From the NCBI RefSeq assembly GCF_039545795.1, contig NZ_CP154260.1:3229001-3293000 (forward strand): 64,000 nt of DNA, in the 5' to 3' direction. The notes under the pieces were generated by a model. The model ran no database searches, was not told where the DNA came from, and saw only the letters and a program-made list of their open reading frames with translations. Positions 43,796 through 53,440 of the stretch are shown piece after piece (within the stretch, counting starts at the first letter, position 1; every line of letters begins with the position of its first letter). A program made the translations under genes and the position numbers. The stretch comes from Chitinophaga niabensis. GTDB taxonomy: Bacteria > Bacteroidota > Bacteroidia > Chitinophagales > Chitinophagaceae.

Positions 43796-43910
43796 CGCAT
43801 AAACGCTTACATCAAACTATTCATTGGTTCTTAAATCTGCAAACGCACAGGTCTTCATAAAGAAGGCGCCGCCGGCACTTGTGTTCTTAATGCGTAAACG
43901 CTTACATCAA
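43766..43910 (+). repeat. Decayed tandem duplication of the murQ 3' end
   Basis: AAGAAGGCGC...TTCTTAACGCATAAACGCTTACATCAA (43766-43815, containing the murQ stop) is matched by AAGAAGGCGC...TTCTTAATGCGTAAACGCTTACATCAA at about 43860-43910, and a shorter piece beginning ATTGGTTCTTAA lies between at 43823. The unit is about 94 bp. The copies no longer code for protein. Confidence 0.65.
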
Positions 43911-43916
43911 CCAAAT

Positions 43917-43949
43917 AAAAAAAGGGTCCTGGTTTTACCGGGACCCTTT
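43917..43949. terminator. Bidirectional terminator between murQ and the NarL-type regulator
   Basis: AAAGGGTCCTGG pairs with CCGGGACCCTTT (12 bp, five-base loop) with A-rich and T-rich flanks. It lies between the convergent murQ and response-regulator genes. Confidence 0.85.
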
Positions 43950-43952
43950 CAG

Positions 43953-44582
43953 TTATCTGTTAAAGTACTTGTTCACAGCGTCTGTTCTGCTGCGTACATG
44001 CAGCTTCTCGTAAATGTTATGTACGTGCCGGCGCACAGTTTCAATGCTAATGAATAAGTTTCCGGCAATCTCTTTGTACAGGAAACCTTTGGACAGCTGG
44101 TCCAGGATCTCTTTTTCCCTGGAGGTCAGTGCTTCCAGTGCGGGATTAGGTTTTGCCTGTTTCTGGAAATAAGCTACTACCCTTCTTGCAATCTGAGAAC
44201 TCATAGGCGAACCGCCATCGTGTAAGTCACGTATAGCGTCCAGTAATTCTCCAGGTGATGTTTTCTTGAGTATGTATCCACTGGCACCTGCTTCAAGGGC
44301 CATAAAGATCTTGTCGTCATCTTCATAAACCGTCAGCATCATGAATTGCATGTCGGGGTATTCAGCTTTCAACCGGATAATACATTCAATTCCATTCATT
44401 CCGGGTAGGTTGAAGTCCATCAACACTACATTGGGCAACAATTGGGGCACCTTTTCAAGAGCAATTTCTGCATTGTTGAAAGCTCCAATACACGCGTATC
44501 CTTCCGAGCCATTGATCAGGAGCTCCATGGCAGACCGGATATCATGATTATCTTCAACAATAGCCACAGAGATGATATCCAT
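43953..44582 (-). CDS. NarL/FixJ-family response regulator
   Basis: The 209-residue version from the ATG at 44582 has a receiver domain (VAIVEDNHD with D11, phosphoacceptor D56 in VVLMDFNLPG, Lys near 105 in ILKKTSPGE) and a LuxR-type helix-turn-helix (LTSREKEILDQLSKGFLYKEIAGNL, SIETVRRHVHNIYEKL). In-frame ATG codons 36 bases upstream are possible but give an unusual N-terminal extension. It is followed upstream by a propeller-type HisKA_3 kinase on the same strand, its evident partner. Targets are unknown; the nearby BNR-repeat protein or the GH31 gene are candidates. Confidence 0.9.
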   Translation of the reverse strand: MDIISVAIVEDNHDIRSAMELLINGSEGYACIGAFNNAEIALEKVPQLLPNVVLMDFNLPGMNGIECIIRLKAEYPDMQFMMLTVYEDDDKIFMALEAGASGYILKKTSPGELLDAIRDLHDGGSPMSSQIARRVVAYFQKQAKPNPALEALTSREKEILDQLSKGFLYKEIAGNLFISIETVRRHVHNIYEKLHVRSRTDAVNKYFNR

Positions 44583-44666
44583 GCTATTTTGTAGCTTTTT
44601 TTTCGAATATACCATCATTTCAGTTTAAAGTCATAACACCAAAATGTTATAAAAATCAAATTTAAT

Positions 44667-47600
44667 TTAATTTAATGGTATATCTAAGAAAACTGTTGTA
44701 CCATCCTGAGAGATAATGTCTGCCTGACCATTCACCTGCTGCATCCGCTTCTCTATATTTTTGAGGCCATTGCCGAACAGGCGTACCTTTTCAGGATCGA
44801 AGCCCTTCCCATTATCCTTGATCATGATGGTCATATTTTTAAAAACTTTTACCTCAATAATAACATCTGTAGCCTTGGAATGCTTCAAAACGTTGTGTAA
44901 AGCTTCCTTAACTGCCAGGTAAATGTGCCGGCGGGTACCTCCGCTTAACTTAACGTTGGGGATATTTTCCGGGATAATGAAGTGATGTTGAATATGCGCA
45001 TGCTCCAGGAAGTCTGCCGCAAAACTCCGCATATAAGCAATGAGGTTGGCCAGGGAATCGTTGGAGGAACTCATCGCCCAGATGATCTCACTCATTTTGT
45101 CCACCAGCTCCCCTGCTGCTTCAGAAATGCGTTCTATCTCTTTCGTTTGCCCGGTATCCTTGATCTTCCGTTTGGCGATCTCGCTCAGCAAACGGATAGT
45201 AGACAGGCCAGAACCCAGATCATCGTGCATATCGCTGGAAATACGTGCTCTTTCCTGGTCTACCGCCTGTTCCTTTTCCAGCTTCAGCTTCTCGTTCCTG
45301 ATCTTGTAATCCAGGTAGAGGGCAGAGAAGTAGTACGCGATACCCAATACTAACAACAGTAACAGGAACCTGAACCAGAGTGATTGCCAGAAGGGTATCC
45401 TGATAACGATCTCCAGGGTGGTAGGCACGGGGTTCCATACTTCATCATTATTACAGGCTTTCACCTTGAAGGTGTAATTACCGGGCCGCAGATTGGTATA
45501 ACGCGCCACGCTCTGGTTACCTGCCATCAGCCAATCCTCGTCCGCCCCTTCCAGCATGTACTGTACTTTGTTCTTGAGGGGATTGGTGAATTCCAGCGGC
45601 ACATATTCAATAGCAATGGTGTTCTGGTTATACGGCAGTTCCACCTTTCTGAGCAGTGAAATGGTTGTATCTGACTTAAAAGGTTTATCCAGTACCTCCA
45701 GGCGTTTAATGATCACCTGTGGGGTGAAGGGGTTATTCCTGAAGTTACGGGGATAGAAACCAGTTACGCCGCGGATACCGCCAAAGAACAACTCCCCGTC
45801 CATAGACTTGAAGTAGGCTCCCGTGTTGAATTCGTTGGATTGCAGCCCGTCTTCAAAGTTATAGGTCACCAGGTTATCGGAGTTCTGCTTGATCTGTGTG
45901 AGTCCTTTATTATGACTGACCCATATACCATCTTTGTCATCTAACAGTACCCCATATACGTAATCACTCACCATGCCCGTATAGTCATAGCTGTTATAAT
46001 GGGATTTCAGCTTGTATTGTTCTGTAAGGATGAGCAGGCCCTTATTGGTGCCTAACAACAGTTCCTTATGCGCATTCTTGTTGATGGATTTGATCTCCAG
46101 GTCTTTCAGCTCTAGGGGGATCTTTTCCCATACACTCCCCTTCGCATCCCTCCAGTAGAGATTAGCCCGGGTGCCTATATACTGGTTGCCCCAGAAGTCT
46201 TCAAAGAAACAGGTCAGCTGCTCCCCGGGGAAACGGTGAACGATCGCCGCCTTATATCCTTTCTCTGCTTCAGAGAACATGAGCAGGTATTCCCCGTAGT
46301 TGAAATAGGTTTCGCCATTGGGGCGTTTGCTGATGAAGGGATAGACATCGTCCTGCACCGGCAGGCCCAGTGACTGCAAACGCGGCGTCAGGTCACGGAA
46401 TTGTTCTGTTTTTATGTTGAACAGCCCTATACTCCCTTTTACAAAATGCAGCCAGAGTGATTCATAGTCTTCCCGGCAAATGCTGTGCAGGCTGTTCACC
46501 GGGAATTTGCCCGGTGTAGTTTCGTTGGAGATCCTTTTGAGGTACTTCCCTCCTTTCTCATAAATATCCAGCCCATCCTGCAGCAGTCCCACATACAAAC
46601 GGCCATCGTCATGTTTATAAACGGCTTTAACAATGTTGTGGGTGATCCGCGGAGAACGGTAGAGAGAGAATACTTTTTTATTGGGCGAATATTTCTTCAG
46701 GCCATCTCCGTCTGTTCCTATCCACATATTATCGGCCCCGTCCCGGTAAAGGGAAATGATCTTGTTGTAGGAATTAGCCTCGAAGGTGTTAAAGCTGGTG
46801 ATATGATTCACCACTTCGTGATTGGTTATGCTGTAGATCACAATACCGTTATTTCCGCCTATCCATGCATTTCCTCTGTCGTCTACTTCTATGGCAGTGG
46901 GTATGAACAGTTCCCCGAGTTCATTGCGGTCCACAATGGGAAGGTCTGTATACTTATTCCGTTTGGTATCGAAAATGGTGATATGACCGGCACTCGCTAA
47001 CAGCAAAGAATCTCCGTTCAATACTTTCATGATCGTTTTCTCAGCCAGCGTAGGCAGGCAGAAAGTAGTTAAGCGGGCTGTATGGATATCCATTTTCACC
47101 AGTTGCTGGGATTCGAAGGACATCCAGATATTATTGCCCTGTTTCACTACCGCCTGTGGTACCTTTTTGCGTTTTACGATCGCGGGTGGATAGAGGATGA
47201 TCTTCTTCAGTTCATAAGTGATATTATCGAGGAGGTATAATCCTTTCAGCGGGCGCCATACCCAGAGGGTTTGTGTGGCTTCATCTTCTCCCAGGATGAG
47301 GAATTTGCGGGTGAAGTCCCTTTCGTTTTCATTTACATAGGTAGTGTCCAGGAAAATGGCGCGGAAGGTGTTCTTATACCGGTCGTACAAACTGATGCCC
47401 AGGTTATGGGACACGAGCATTTGACGGCGGCTGTCCTGGTAAAAAGAATGGTTGCGGGTACCCTGCAGGCCAAAGCTTTTAATAATAGCACGCCCCTGCT
47501 GGGATACGGAATTATACAGGATACGCTCTTCCGGTTTTGGATTAGACCTGTTTTCAGAAGGATTGAAACGGTATTCGTTAAAAACATAGCCATCAAAGCG

Positions 47601-47795
47601 GTTCACCCCATCAAAAGTAGAGATCCAAAGGAATCCTTCATCTCCCTGAATGATACTGTAAATACTGCTTTGAGACATTCCTTTGTCTACCCCGTACGCG
47701 TCGAAATTATACGTCCTGTCCTGTGCAGGAGCAGGTAGGGCAATGGCGATAAACCATAGGGTAACCAGGATGCCAAGTTGTATTGCTGATCGCAT
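44667..47795 (-). CDS. Two-component propeller sensor histidine kinase (HisKA_3)
   Basis: A 1042-residue sensor. Signal peptide to about residue 24, then a large periplasmic beta-propeller of repeated two-component-regulator-propeller blades (GVDKGMSQSSIYSIIQGDEGFLWI and similar; about 30-700) and a Y_Y_Y domain (about 720-795; NLRPGNYTFKVKACNND). One membrane helix spans about 802-825. The cytoplasmic HisKA_3 dimerisation domain has phospho-accepting H857 in DMHDDLGSG, and a HATPase_c domain has the NGKGFD G-box. Unlike the classic hybrid regulators of polysaccharide loci it carries no receiver or AraC part and instead uses the NarL-type regulator just downstream. A -7-like TATATTTG (47842-47835, minus strand) lies before it. 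Confidence 0.93.
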   Translation of the reverse strand: MRSAIQLGILVTLWFIAIALPAPAQDRTYNFDAYGVDKGMSQSSIYSIIQGDEGFLWISTFDGVNRFDGYVFNEYRFNPSENRSNPKPEERILYNSVSQQGRAIIKSFGLQGTRNHSFYQDSRRQMLVSHNLGISLYDRYKNTFRAIFLDTTYVNENERDFTRKFLILGEDEATQTLWVWRPLKGLYLLDNITYELKKIILYPPAIVKRKKVPQAVVKQGNNIWMSFESQQLVKMDIHTARLTTFCLPTLAEKTIMKVLNGDSLLLASAGHITIFDTKRNKYTDLPIVDRNELGELFIPTAIEVDDRGNAWIGGNNGIVIYSITNHEVVNHITSFNTFEANSYNKIISLYRDGADNMWIGTDGDGLKKYSPNKKVFSLYRSPRITHNIVKAVYKHDDGRLYVGLLQDGLDIYEKGGKYLKRISNETTPGKFPVNSLHSICREDYESLWLHFVKGSIGLFNIKTEQFRDLTPRLQSLGLPVQDDVYPFISKRPNGETYFNYGEYLLMFSEAEKGYKAAIVHRFPGEQLTCFFEDFWGNQYIGTRANLYWRDAKGSVWEKIPLELKDLEIKSINKNAHKELLLGTNKGLLILTEQYKLKSHYNSYDYTGMVSDYVYGVLLDDKDGIWVSHNKGLTQIKQNSDNLVTYNFEDGLQSNEFNTGAYFKSMDGELFFGGIRGVTGFYPRNFRNNPFTPQVIIKRLEVLDKPFKSDTTISLLRKVELPYNQNTIAIEYVPLEFTNPLKNKVQYMLEGADEDWLMAGNQSVARYTNLRPGNYTFKVKACNNDEVWNPVPTTLEIVIRIPFWQSLWFRFLLLLLVLGIAYYFSALYLDYKIRNEKLKLEKEQAVDQERARISSDMHDDLGSGLSTIRLLSEIAKRKIKDTGQTKEIERISEAAGELVDKMSEIIWAMSSSNDSLANLIAYMRSFAADFLEHAHIQHHFIIPENIPNVKLSGGTRRHIYLAVKEALHNVLKHSKATDVIIEVKVFKNMTIMIKDNGKGFDPEKVRLFGNGLKNIEKRMQQVNGQADIISQDGTTVFLDIPLN

Positions 47796-47834
47796 TAATT
47801 GGTTATAAAGCTATTAGCTGGTTTACGGTAGATG

Positions 47835-47842
47835 CAAATATA
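47835..47842 (-). promoter_or_regulatory. -7 element before the propeller kinase
   Basis: TATATTTG on the minus strand, 40 bases before the kinase ATG, matches TAnnTTTG. No TTG at the -33 distance. Confidence 0.35.
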
Positions 47843-47909
47843 GAATTCTGCGCTACACTTTCTAATTTATTCGTATTTTTCTTATATATTATTCTTATAA
47901 TCATCAGAT

Positions 47910-48935
47910 ATGAAACCTGCTATATTGCTTTTCATCCTGTTCATGGGAACACCTGCCTATGCACAAATATCTACATCACCTTACAGCATCCGTTCATTAA
48001 CCACTTCCCCTATTAACAGCATCCGCGGCCTGAGTGTTGTAACGGATTCCATTCTGTGGGTATCCGGCACACAGGGTAAAGCGGGCAGAAGTACAGATGC
48101 CGGCAGCACCTGGGAATGGTATGATATTCCTGGTTGCGACACGGTGGATTTCCGGGATATAGAAGCCTTTAACAGTGAGAGGGCCGTCATTGTATCTTCG
48201 GGGGAACCGGCCAGGATATATCTCACCGTTGATGGTGGAAAAAACTGGAAACAAACCTATTACAACGACACAAGAGGCATTTTTTTAGACGCCATGGATT
48301 TCTGGAATGAGCGGGAAGGTGTGATCATCGGAGACCCTATTAACGATCTGTTCACCATCCTCCGTACCAGCAATGGCGGGGAAACCTGGGAGCCGATGGC
48401 GGGCCCCAAAGCATCTTCCGGTGAAGCCTGTTTTGCTGCCAGCGGCACTACTTTAAGGGTGCTGAAAGACAATAACTTTGCATTTGCCAGCGGAGGTACC
48501 GTTTCCCGTTTCTTCCGTTTTAATGGCAAATCCTGGCATATTACTGCCTGGCCCGCCACGCAGGGCCTTTCTACAACCGGTATTTTTTCTTTTGCCTTTC
48601 GTGACGGATCAAATGGTGTTGCTGTGGGAGGAGATTACAAGGATGTGATGCAGGAAAACCGCAACTGCCTGATCACCAAAGATGGCGGCCGCAGCTGGAC
48701 GGCCCCGGTATTGGCTCCCCGCGGTTACCGCACAAGTGTTGAATACCTGGACAGTAAACGGCTGATCGTTACCGGCCCCTTTGGCACAGAGCTTTCTGGG
48801 GATGGCGGCAGCACCTGGCTTCCACTGGGTAATGACCCGCAGGGATATCACGTAACCCGCAAAGCAAAAAACGGCAGCAGGGTTTACATGGCAGGAGGAA
48901 AAGGTCGTATAGCAGTATTCGATATAAAGCAATAA
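47910..48935 (+). CDS. Secreted BNR/YCF48-like beta-propeller protein (341 aa)
   Basis: A signal peptide (cleaved near residue 18, AYAQ) precedes a seven-bladed propeller of the sialidase/YCF48/photosystem-stability type, with repeats such as STDAGSTWEWYD, TVDGGKNWKQTY, TSNGGETWEPM, TKDGGRSWTAP and SGDGGSTWLPL (the S/T-x-D-x-G-x-x-W Asp-box). True sialidase catalytic residues (Arg triad, Tyr) are not evident, so a binding or assembly role is more likely. It is divergent from the propeller kinase operon and separated from the GH31 gene by 293 bp. Confidence 0.85.
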   Translation: MKPAILLFILFMGTPAYAQISTSPYSIRSLTTSPINSIRGLSVVTDSILWVSGTQGKAGRSTDAGSTWEWYDIPGCDTVDFRDIEAFNSERAVIVSSGEPARIYLTVDGGKNWKQTYYNDTRGIFLDAMDFWNEREGVIIGDPINDLFTILRTSNGGETWEPMAGPKASSGEACFAASGTTLRVLKDNNFAFASGGTVSRFFRFNGKSWHITAWPATQGLSTTGIFSFAFRDGSNGVAVGGDYKDVMQENRNCLITKDGGRSWTAPVLAPRGYRTSVEYLDSKRLIVTGPFGTELSGDGGSTWLPLGNDPQGYHVTRKAKNGSRVYMAGGKGRIAVFDIKQ

Positions 48936-49228
48936 GGGCCACGAAAAAGGCGCCCTGGAAAGGAGCGCCGTAATTTTTAATACGCTTATTGTATCACAAC
49001 CGGAACAATAGGTTAAAGCAAAAAGTACATGTTACCTAAGTTAACACATATGACTGCAATATTTCAGCGAACTTCGCCAATACTGCATTTTTTATTGTAA
49101 AAGCGCCTTTTAGTCCTTTAAATGCAACAAAAAATATACTACAACCGTAGATTTTTTCATTAATTTAGATTGATTTAGGCTGTTAAAGGCCCTGGTAACT
49201 ATTATTGTAATTGAAATAGATCGGCGCG
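48936..49228 (+). other. Intergenic region before the GH31 gene (293 bp)
   Basis: A GGCGC/GCGCC imperfect hairpin at about 48949-48971 follows the BNR-repeat gene but has no T run. The remainder is AT-rich and presumably holds the GH31 promoter, although I find no clear TAnnTTTG match. No gene seen. Confidence 0.4.
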
Positions 49229-51622
49229 ATGCAAGTGGCAACATCTTCGGGTAAGTACTCGATAAAACATTATCCGGACACAATTCAAACGTGGAAAAAG
49301 GAAGGGAACTATTTTTATTTCTATACCTCTACCACCATCCTCGAACTTCGGGTTATTTCCGATAAGATCGTTCGGTTCCGCTATGCGGCGGATGGGCAAT
49401 TCCAACGGGATTTCTCTTATGCTGTGACTGAGAAACTGGAAGAATCCCCTGAATTCTTCGACATCCGCGAATGGGCGGATTCCTTTGAGATCATCACTAC
49501 CGCTATCCGGGTGTTCGTATCCCGGGAAAACCTGCGGATCACTATCACGGATATAGACGGGCGGATCATCAACCAGGATGAAACTGGTTTTCACTGGCAA
49601 TATTACCTGCAAAAAGGCGGAAAGATCGTGTACTGCACCAAACTGGTACAGGAAGGCGAGGCTTTTTACGGCTTGGGTGATAAAGCTACAGAACTGAACC
49701 TCCGCGGTAAACGGTTAGAGAACTTTGGTACGGATTCCTACGGATTTAGTAAGGATACCGACCCTTTATACCGGAATATTCCTTTCTACTATGGCCTGCA
49801 TAACGGCATAGGATATGGTATCTTCTTCGACAACACTTTCCGCACCCTGTTCGACTTCGGTCATGAAAGAGATGATGTGAGCAGTTTCTGGGCACGCGGA
49901 GGAGAAATGAACTATTACTTCATTTATGGCCCCGAGCTTTTAAAGGTGGCCGAATCATATGCCCGCATCACCGGAACCGCAGAACTGCCCCCTTTATGGG
50001 CACTGGGGTACCATCAATGCCGCTGGAGCTATTTCCCTGACAAAAAAGTGCAGGAAATAGGTAAAACCTTCCGCGAAAAAGGCATTCCCTGCGATGCACT
50101 TTACCTCGATATTGATTATATGGAAGGGTTCCGCTGCTTTACCTGGAGTAAAGAAGGTTTCCCTGACCCTAAAGGCCTTTTGAAGGACCTTGCCCAGCAA
50201 GGCTTCAAAACCGTGGTGATCATAGACCCCGGTATCAAAGTAGATCCGGAATATCCCATATATAAGGAAATGGTAGAGGAAGGATATGCCTGTAAACGGG
50301 CAGATGGTGCTTTGATGGAAGGGGATGTATGGCCTGGTAAATGCGTATTTCCTGACTTCACCAATCCCAAAGTAAGGGAATGGTGGGCCAGCCTGTTCCA
50401 GGGCCTTACAGATACCGGCGTGCGGGGTGTTTGGAATGATATGAATGAACCTGCGGTATTCGAACTGGGCACATTCCCGGAAGATGTACGACATGATTAC
50501 GACGGAGAAAATGTAAGTCACCGTAAAGCACATAATGTATATGGCCACCTCATGAGTAAGGCTACGGCTGCAGGGCTGAAAAAACACCTGATGCCGCACC
50601 GCCCCTTTGTGATCACCCGTTCCGCCTATTCCGGCACACAACGCTGGAGTTCTGTATGGACGGGAGATAACATTGCTTCCTGGGAACATCTCTGGCTGGC
50701 TTCCGTACAATGCCAGCGCCTGGCAGTTTCCGGTTTGTCTTTTGCCGGCAGCGATATCGGCGGATTTATCGGGGAACCGGATGGTGAATTGTATACCCGC
50801 TGGATCCAGCTGGGCGCTTTCCACCCGTTGATGCGCACCCACTCTGCCAGTAACGATACAGGTTTTGACCAGGATCCCTGGAGCTTTGGGCCGGAATACG
50901 AAGCCGTGGTAAAATCGTTTATCCAGCTGCGTTACCGCCTGCTGCCATACTTATACACCACATTCTGGCAATACGCAGCATATGGAACGCCTATGCTGCG
51001 CCCGCTGGCTTTTGTGGCGCAGGAAGATGAGAACACGCACGATCTCAATCATGAATTCCTGATGGGAGACAGTATCCTCATCAGCCATGTCAGCGAAAAA
51101 GGCATGAAAGAAAAATCAGTATACCTGCCTGCAGGTACCTGGTACTACTATTTCAACGACGAGCGTTTCAGCGGAGGTAAGGCTGTAACAGTACCTACCC
51201 CTCTTGCAGAAATGCCTGTGTTCATAAAAGGCGGCTCAGTGATCCCGCAGTATCCTGACATGCAGTATGTGGGAGAACGCCAGATCATGGAAATGATCCT
51301 CCAGGTATACCATGGAGAAGGCACTACCCACAGCATACTGTACGAAGATGCCGGCGATCATTACGCTTACAAAACAGGGCAATATAACCTGATACGCTTC
51401 AAACAAACATCTGAAGCGCAGCATTTCAGGCTGAAAAAGAAGTTTGTGGGCCGTTATGAAGCGGATTACCTGCATCACCGGGTGAGAGTACACGGGTTGC
51501 CCTTCAAGCCAACAGAATACGTAGTAGACGGAGAAGCTAAACCACTTCAGCCGCAGCATTGGGTGAACGGAATTGTGGAACTGCTGCTGGAAAGAAAGTT
51601 TGAAGAATTAATACTGAGGTAG
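49229..51622 (+). CDS. Glycoside hydrolase family 31, alpha-glucosidase type
   Basis: A 797-residue GH31 enzyme. The N-terminal beta-sandwich carries FYGLGDKATELNLRG, typical of the family. The (beta/alpha)8 barrel follows with the catalytic nucleophile D404 in WNDMNEP and the acid/base D480 in WTGDN, then AGSDIGGF and RTHS. C-terminal beta domains complete it. No signal peptide is apparent, so it is probably cytoplasmic or periplasmic by another route. It would release glucose or xylose from alpha-linked ends; the substrate is not predictable here. It is a single-gene unit upstream of the desaturase-family promoter. Confidence 0.94.
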   Translation: MQVATSSGKYSIKHYPDTIQTWKKEGNYFYFYTSTTILELRVISDKIVRFRYAADGQFQRDFSYAVTEKLEESPEFFDIREWADSFEIITTAIRVFVSRENLRITITDIDGRIINQDETGFHWQYYLQKGGKIVYCTKLVQEGEAFYGLGDKATELNLRGKRLENFGTDSYGFSKDTDPLYRNIPFYYGLHNGIGYGIFFDNTFRTLFDFGHERDDVSSFWARGGEMNYYFIYGPELLKVAESYARITGTAELPPLWALGYHQCRWSYFPDKKVQEIGKTFREKGIPCDALYLDIDYMEGFRCFTWSKEGFPDPKGLLKDLAQQGFKTVVIIDPGIKVDPEYPIYKEMVEEGYACKRADGALMEGDVWPGKCVFPDFTNPKVREWWASLFQGLTDTGVRGVWNDMNEPAVFELGTFPEDVRHDYDGENVSHRKAHNVYGHLMSKATAAGLKKHLMPHRPFVITRSAYSGTQRWSSVWTGDNIASWEHLWLASVQCQRLAVSGLSFAGSDIGGFIGEPDGELYTRWIQLGAFHPLMRTHSASNDTGFDQDPWSFGPEYEAVVKSFIQLRYRLLPYLYTTFWQYAAYGTPMLRPLAFVAQEDENTHDLNHEFLMGDSILISHVSEKGMKEKSVYLPAGTWYYYFNDERFSGGKAVTVPTPLAEMPVFIKGGSVIPQYPDMQYVGERQIMEMILQVYHGEGTTHSILYEDAGDHYAYKTGQYNLIRFKQTSEAQHFRLKKKFVGRYEADYLHHRVRVHGLPFKPTEYVVDGEAKPLQPQHWVNGIVELLLERKFEELILR

Positions 51623-51788
51623 ATGATAGGGGTAGCCCCTGTGTTTTCCGTCTTTAAATTAGCTGAAAACAAGATCACTATACCGCTTTTGCCAGTCGAT
51701 CGGGGCCGGAATATGCGTGCTGCCTGAGGGTAGTCCGCAAATTCCGGCTTATTTATTGCCATTAGCAGATAGGTACAATAAAAAAGAC

Positions 51789-51819
51789 TTGGCTAAAGAA
51801 CACCAATCAACTATATTTG
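51789..51819 (+). promoter_or_regulatory. Bacteroidota promoter for the sterol-desaturase-family gene
   Basis: TTG (51789-51791), 20 bases, then TATATTTG (51812-51819): a full match to the TTG-N19/20-TAnnTTTG consensus, 28 bases before the ATG at 51848. The rest of the 51623-51847 gap shows nothing else. Confidence 0.65.
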
Positions 51820-51847
51820 TCCACAAATTTGATAGACTAATAACATC

Positions 51848-53062
51848 ATGGCCCATTTGAACTTGTTAGCATTTTCGATTGGCGGGTTCATGTTCTTCAT
51901 AGGACTTGAATACCTTGTTTCGCGCAGGACCGGAAAGAATTATTTTCAGTTTGCGGAATCCATCGCCAACCTTAATATAGGTATCGCGGAAAGATTACTG
52001 GATATTTTTGTAACGGGGTTATTCTATTTCTTCTTTGATTTTATCTACCGCAATTTTGCCTTGTGGCATTTTAAGCCCACCTGGTATACCTGGTTCCTCC
52101 TGTTCCTGGCCACAGATTTTGTGTGGTACTGGTACCATCGCCTTGCACATGAGGTAAACATCCTCTGGGCGGCACATGTGGTGCATCATCAGAGTGAGGA
52201 CTTCAATTACACGGTTTCTGCCCGTATTACAGTTTTCCAGGCAGCTTTCCGTTCCCTGTTCTGGGCAGTGCTGCCATTAATGGGCTTCTCTCCTGCCATG
52301 ATCACTTCCCTCCTGCTGGTACATGGCCTGTATCCTTTCTTCATTCATACACAAACTATCGGTAAACTGGGGATCCTGGAGTATTTCATGGTAACACCTT
52401 CTCATCACCGTGTGCACCACTCCTCCAACGAAAAATACCTGGATAAGAACTATGGAGATGTGTTGATCATCTGGGACAAAATGTTTGGCACTTTCACGAA
52501 AGAGGAAGATGCTGAACCTTGCGTATATGGATTGACCACTCCGCTGAAAAGCCACAGTTTCCTCTGGCAGCAGTTCCACTTCATGCTGGAATTGGGGACC
52601 GCCTTTAAAAGGGCTACCAGCTGGAAAGGCCGCTGGAAAGTACTCTTCGGCAAACCCGATGATATTGATCCCAACATCAGGCCGCAGCTGGAACTGATAT
52701 GGCTAAGGCAACGCGGGCCGCAGGAACAAACAAAGGGCCAGCGGATCTATGTGGTACTGCAAACAGGCCTGAGCATTATACTCCTCTTTCTGACCACTTT
52801 ATTTGAACATTATATCCCGGCGGGATTATCTGTTTTCATTGTGTTGTTCATTATTGTGAGCCTGATGAACTCAGGGGCTATCCTGGAGCAAAAGAAATGG
52901 TTTTTCTACCTTGAATACAGCAGAATGCTGCTGCTGGCCATCGCTTTCCTGTTCTACGTTCCACACCTGTATGTATTTATGAGCGTATTACTGTTTGTTG
53001 GATTGCTGACGTTCTACTTTTCAAGGATCAGAGCATATTTTCACCGCTGGTTATTCCAATAG
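51848..53062 (+). CDS. Sterol desaturase / fatty-acid hydroxylase family membrane protein
   Basis: A 404-residue polytopic protein. The eight-histidine di-iron motif is visible as HRLAHE, HVVHHQSE and HRVHHSSN, with a further His in the HTQTIGKLG region, all placed on the cytoplasmic side between membrane helices (several in the first 150 residues and four in the last 130). The first half is the family's catalytic fatty-acid-hydroxylase domain; the C-terminal 130 residues add extra helices typical of Bacteroidota members. It would hydroxylate or desaturate a lipid, substrate unknown. It has its own promoter and is followed by a lipoprotein gene 15 bp downstream. Confidence 0.9.
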   Translation: MAHLNLLAFSIGGFMFFIGLEYLVSRRTGKNYFQFAESIANLNIGIAERLLDIFVTGLFYFFFDFIYRNFALWHFKPTWYTWFLLFLATDFVWYWYHRLAHEVNILWAAHVVHHQSEDFNYTVSARITVFQAAFRSLFWAVLPLMGFSPAMITSLLLVHGLYPFFIHTQTIGKLGILEYFMVTPSHHRVHHSSNEKYLDKNYGDVLIIWDKMFGTFTKEEDAEPCVYGLTTPLKSHSFLWQQFHFMLELGTAFKRATSWKGRWKVLFGKPDDIDPNIRPQLELIWLRQRGPQEQTKGQRIYVVLQTGLSIILLFLTTLFEHYIPAGLSVFIVLFIIVSLMNSGAILEQKKWFFYLEYSRMLLLAIAFLFYVPHLYVFMSVLLFVGLLTFYFSRIRAYFHRWLFQ

Positions 53063-53077
53063 GTAATTATTCCCTCT

Positions 53078-53440
53078 ATGAAAAAATATCTCCTGACCTG
53101 TGTAGTCCTGTTTTCAGGCTGTGTATCCAATTACCAGTCCACCACCTTTTATGTGAAGAATAACGCCAATAAACCTATCAACTTCAAAGCAAGTGTGGAG
53201 AAATTGAGCAGCATGGGTCCCTTTGTTGTTACACAACCTTTTACTGTGCTGCCTCAGGACAGTGTATTGGCAAGATATGTTAAGCTCAGGAAAGACGCCC
53301 CTCCCACGGCCTGGTTCACTGAGTTCATCATCTTCCCTGTGGACAGTGTGCGGCTGAATGATCCTAAGAATGCAGATAACTGGGTAAAAACAATTGATGC
53401 AAAAGGTAAACCTGTTTATACTTTTAACCTTGCCAAATGA
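53078..53440 (+). CDS. Small lipoprotein of unknown function (120 aa)
   Basis: The N-terminus MKKYLLTCVVLFSGC has a lipobox (FSGC, Cys at residue 15), and the rest is a single beta-rich domain. No family recognised. It lies 15 bp after the desaturase-family gene and shares the ATGA overlap with the next gene, so all three are likely co-transcribed. Confidence 0.75.
   Translation: MKKYLLTCVVLFSGCVSNYQSTTFYVKNNANKPINFKASVEKLSSMGPFVVTQPFTVLPQDSVLARYVKLRKDAPPTAWFTEFIIFPVDSVRLNDPKNADNWVKTIDAKGKPVYTFNLAK

Noticed and set aside
47910..48935. Considered as a true sialidase
   Set aside because: Asp-box repeats are present but the catalytic Arg triad and Tyr/Glu pair cannot be found.
48949..48971. 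Hairpin after the BNR-repeat gene considered as a terminator
   Set aside because: Stem has a mismatch and there is no T run after it.
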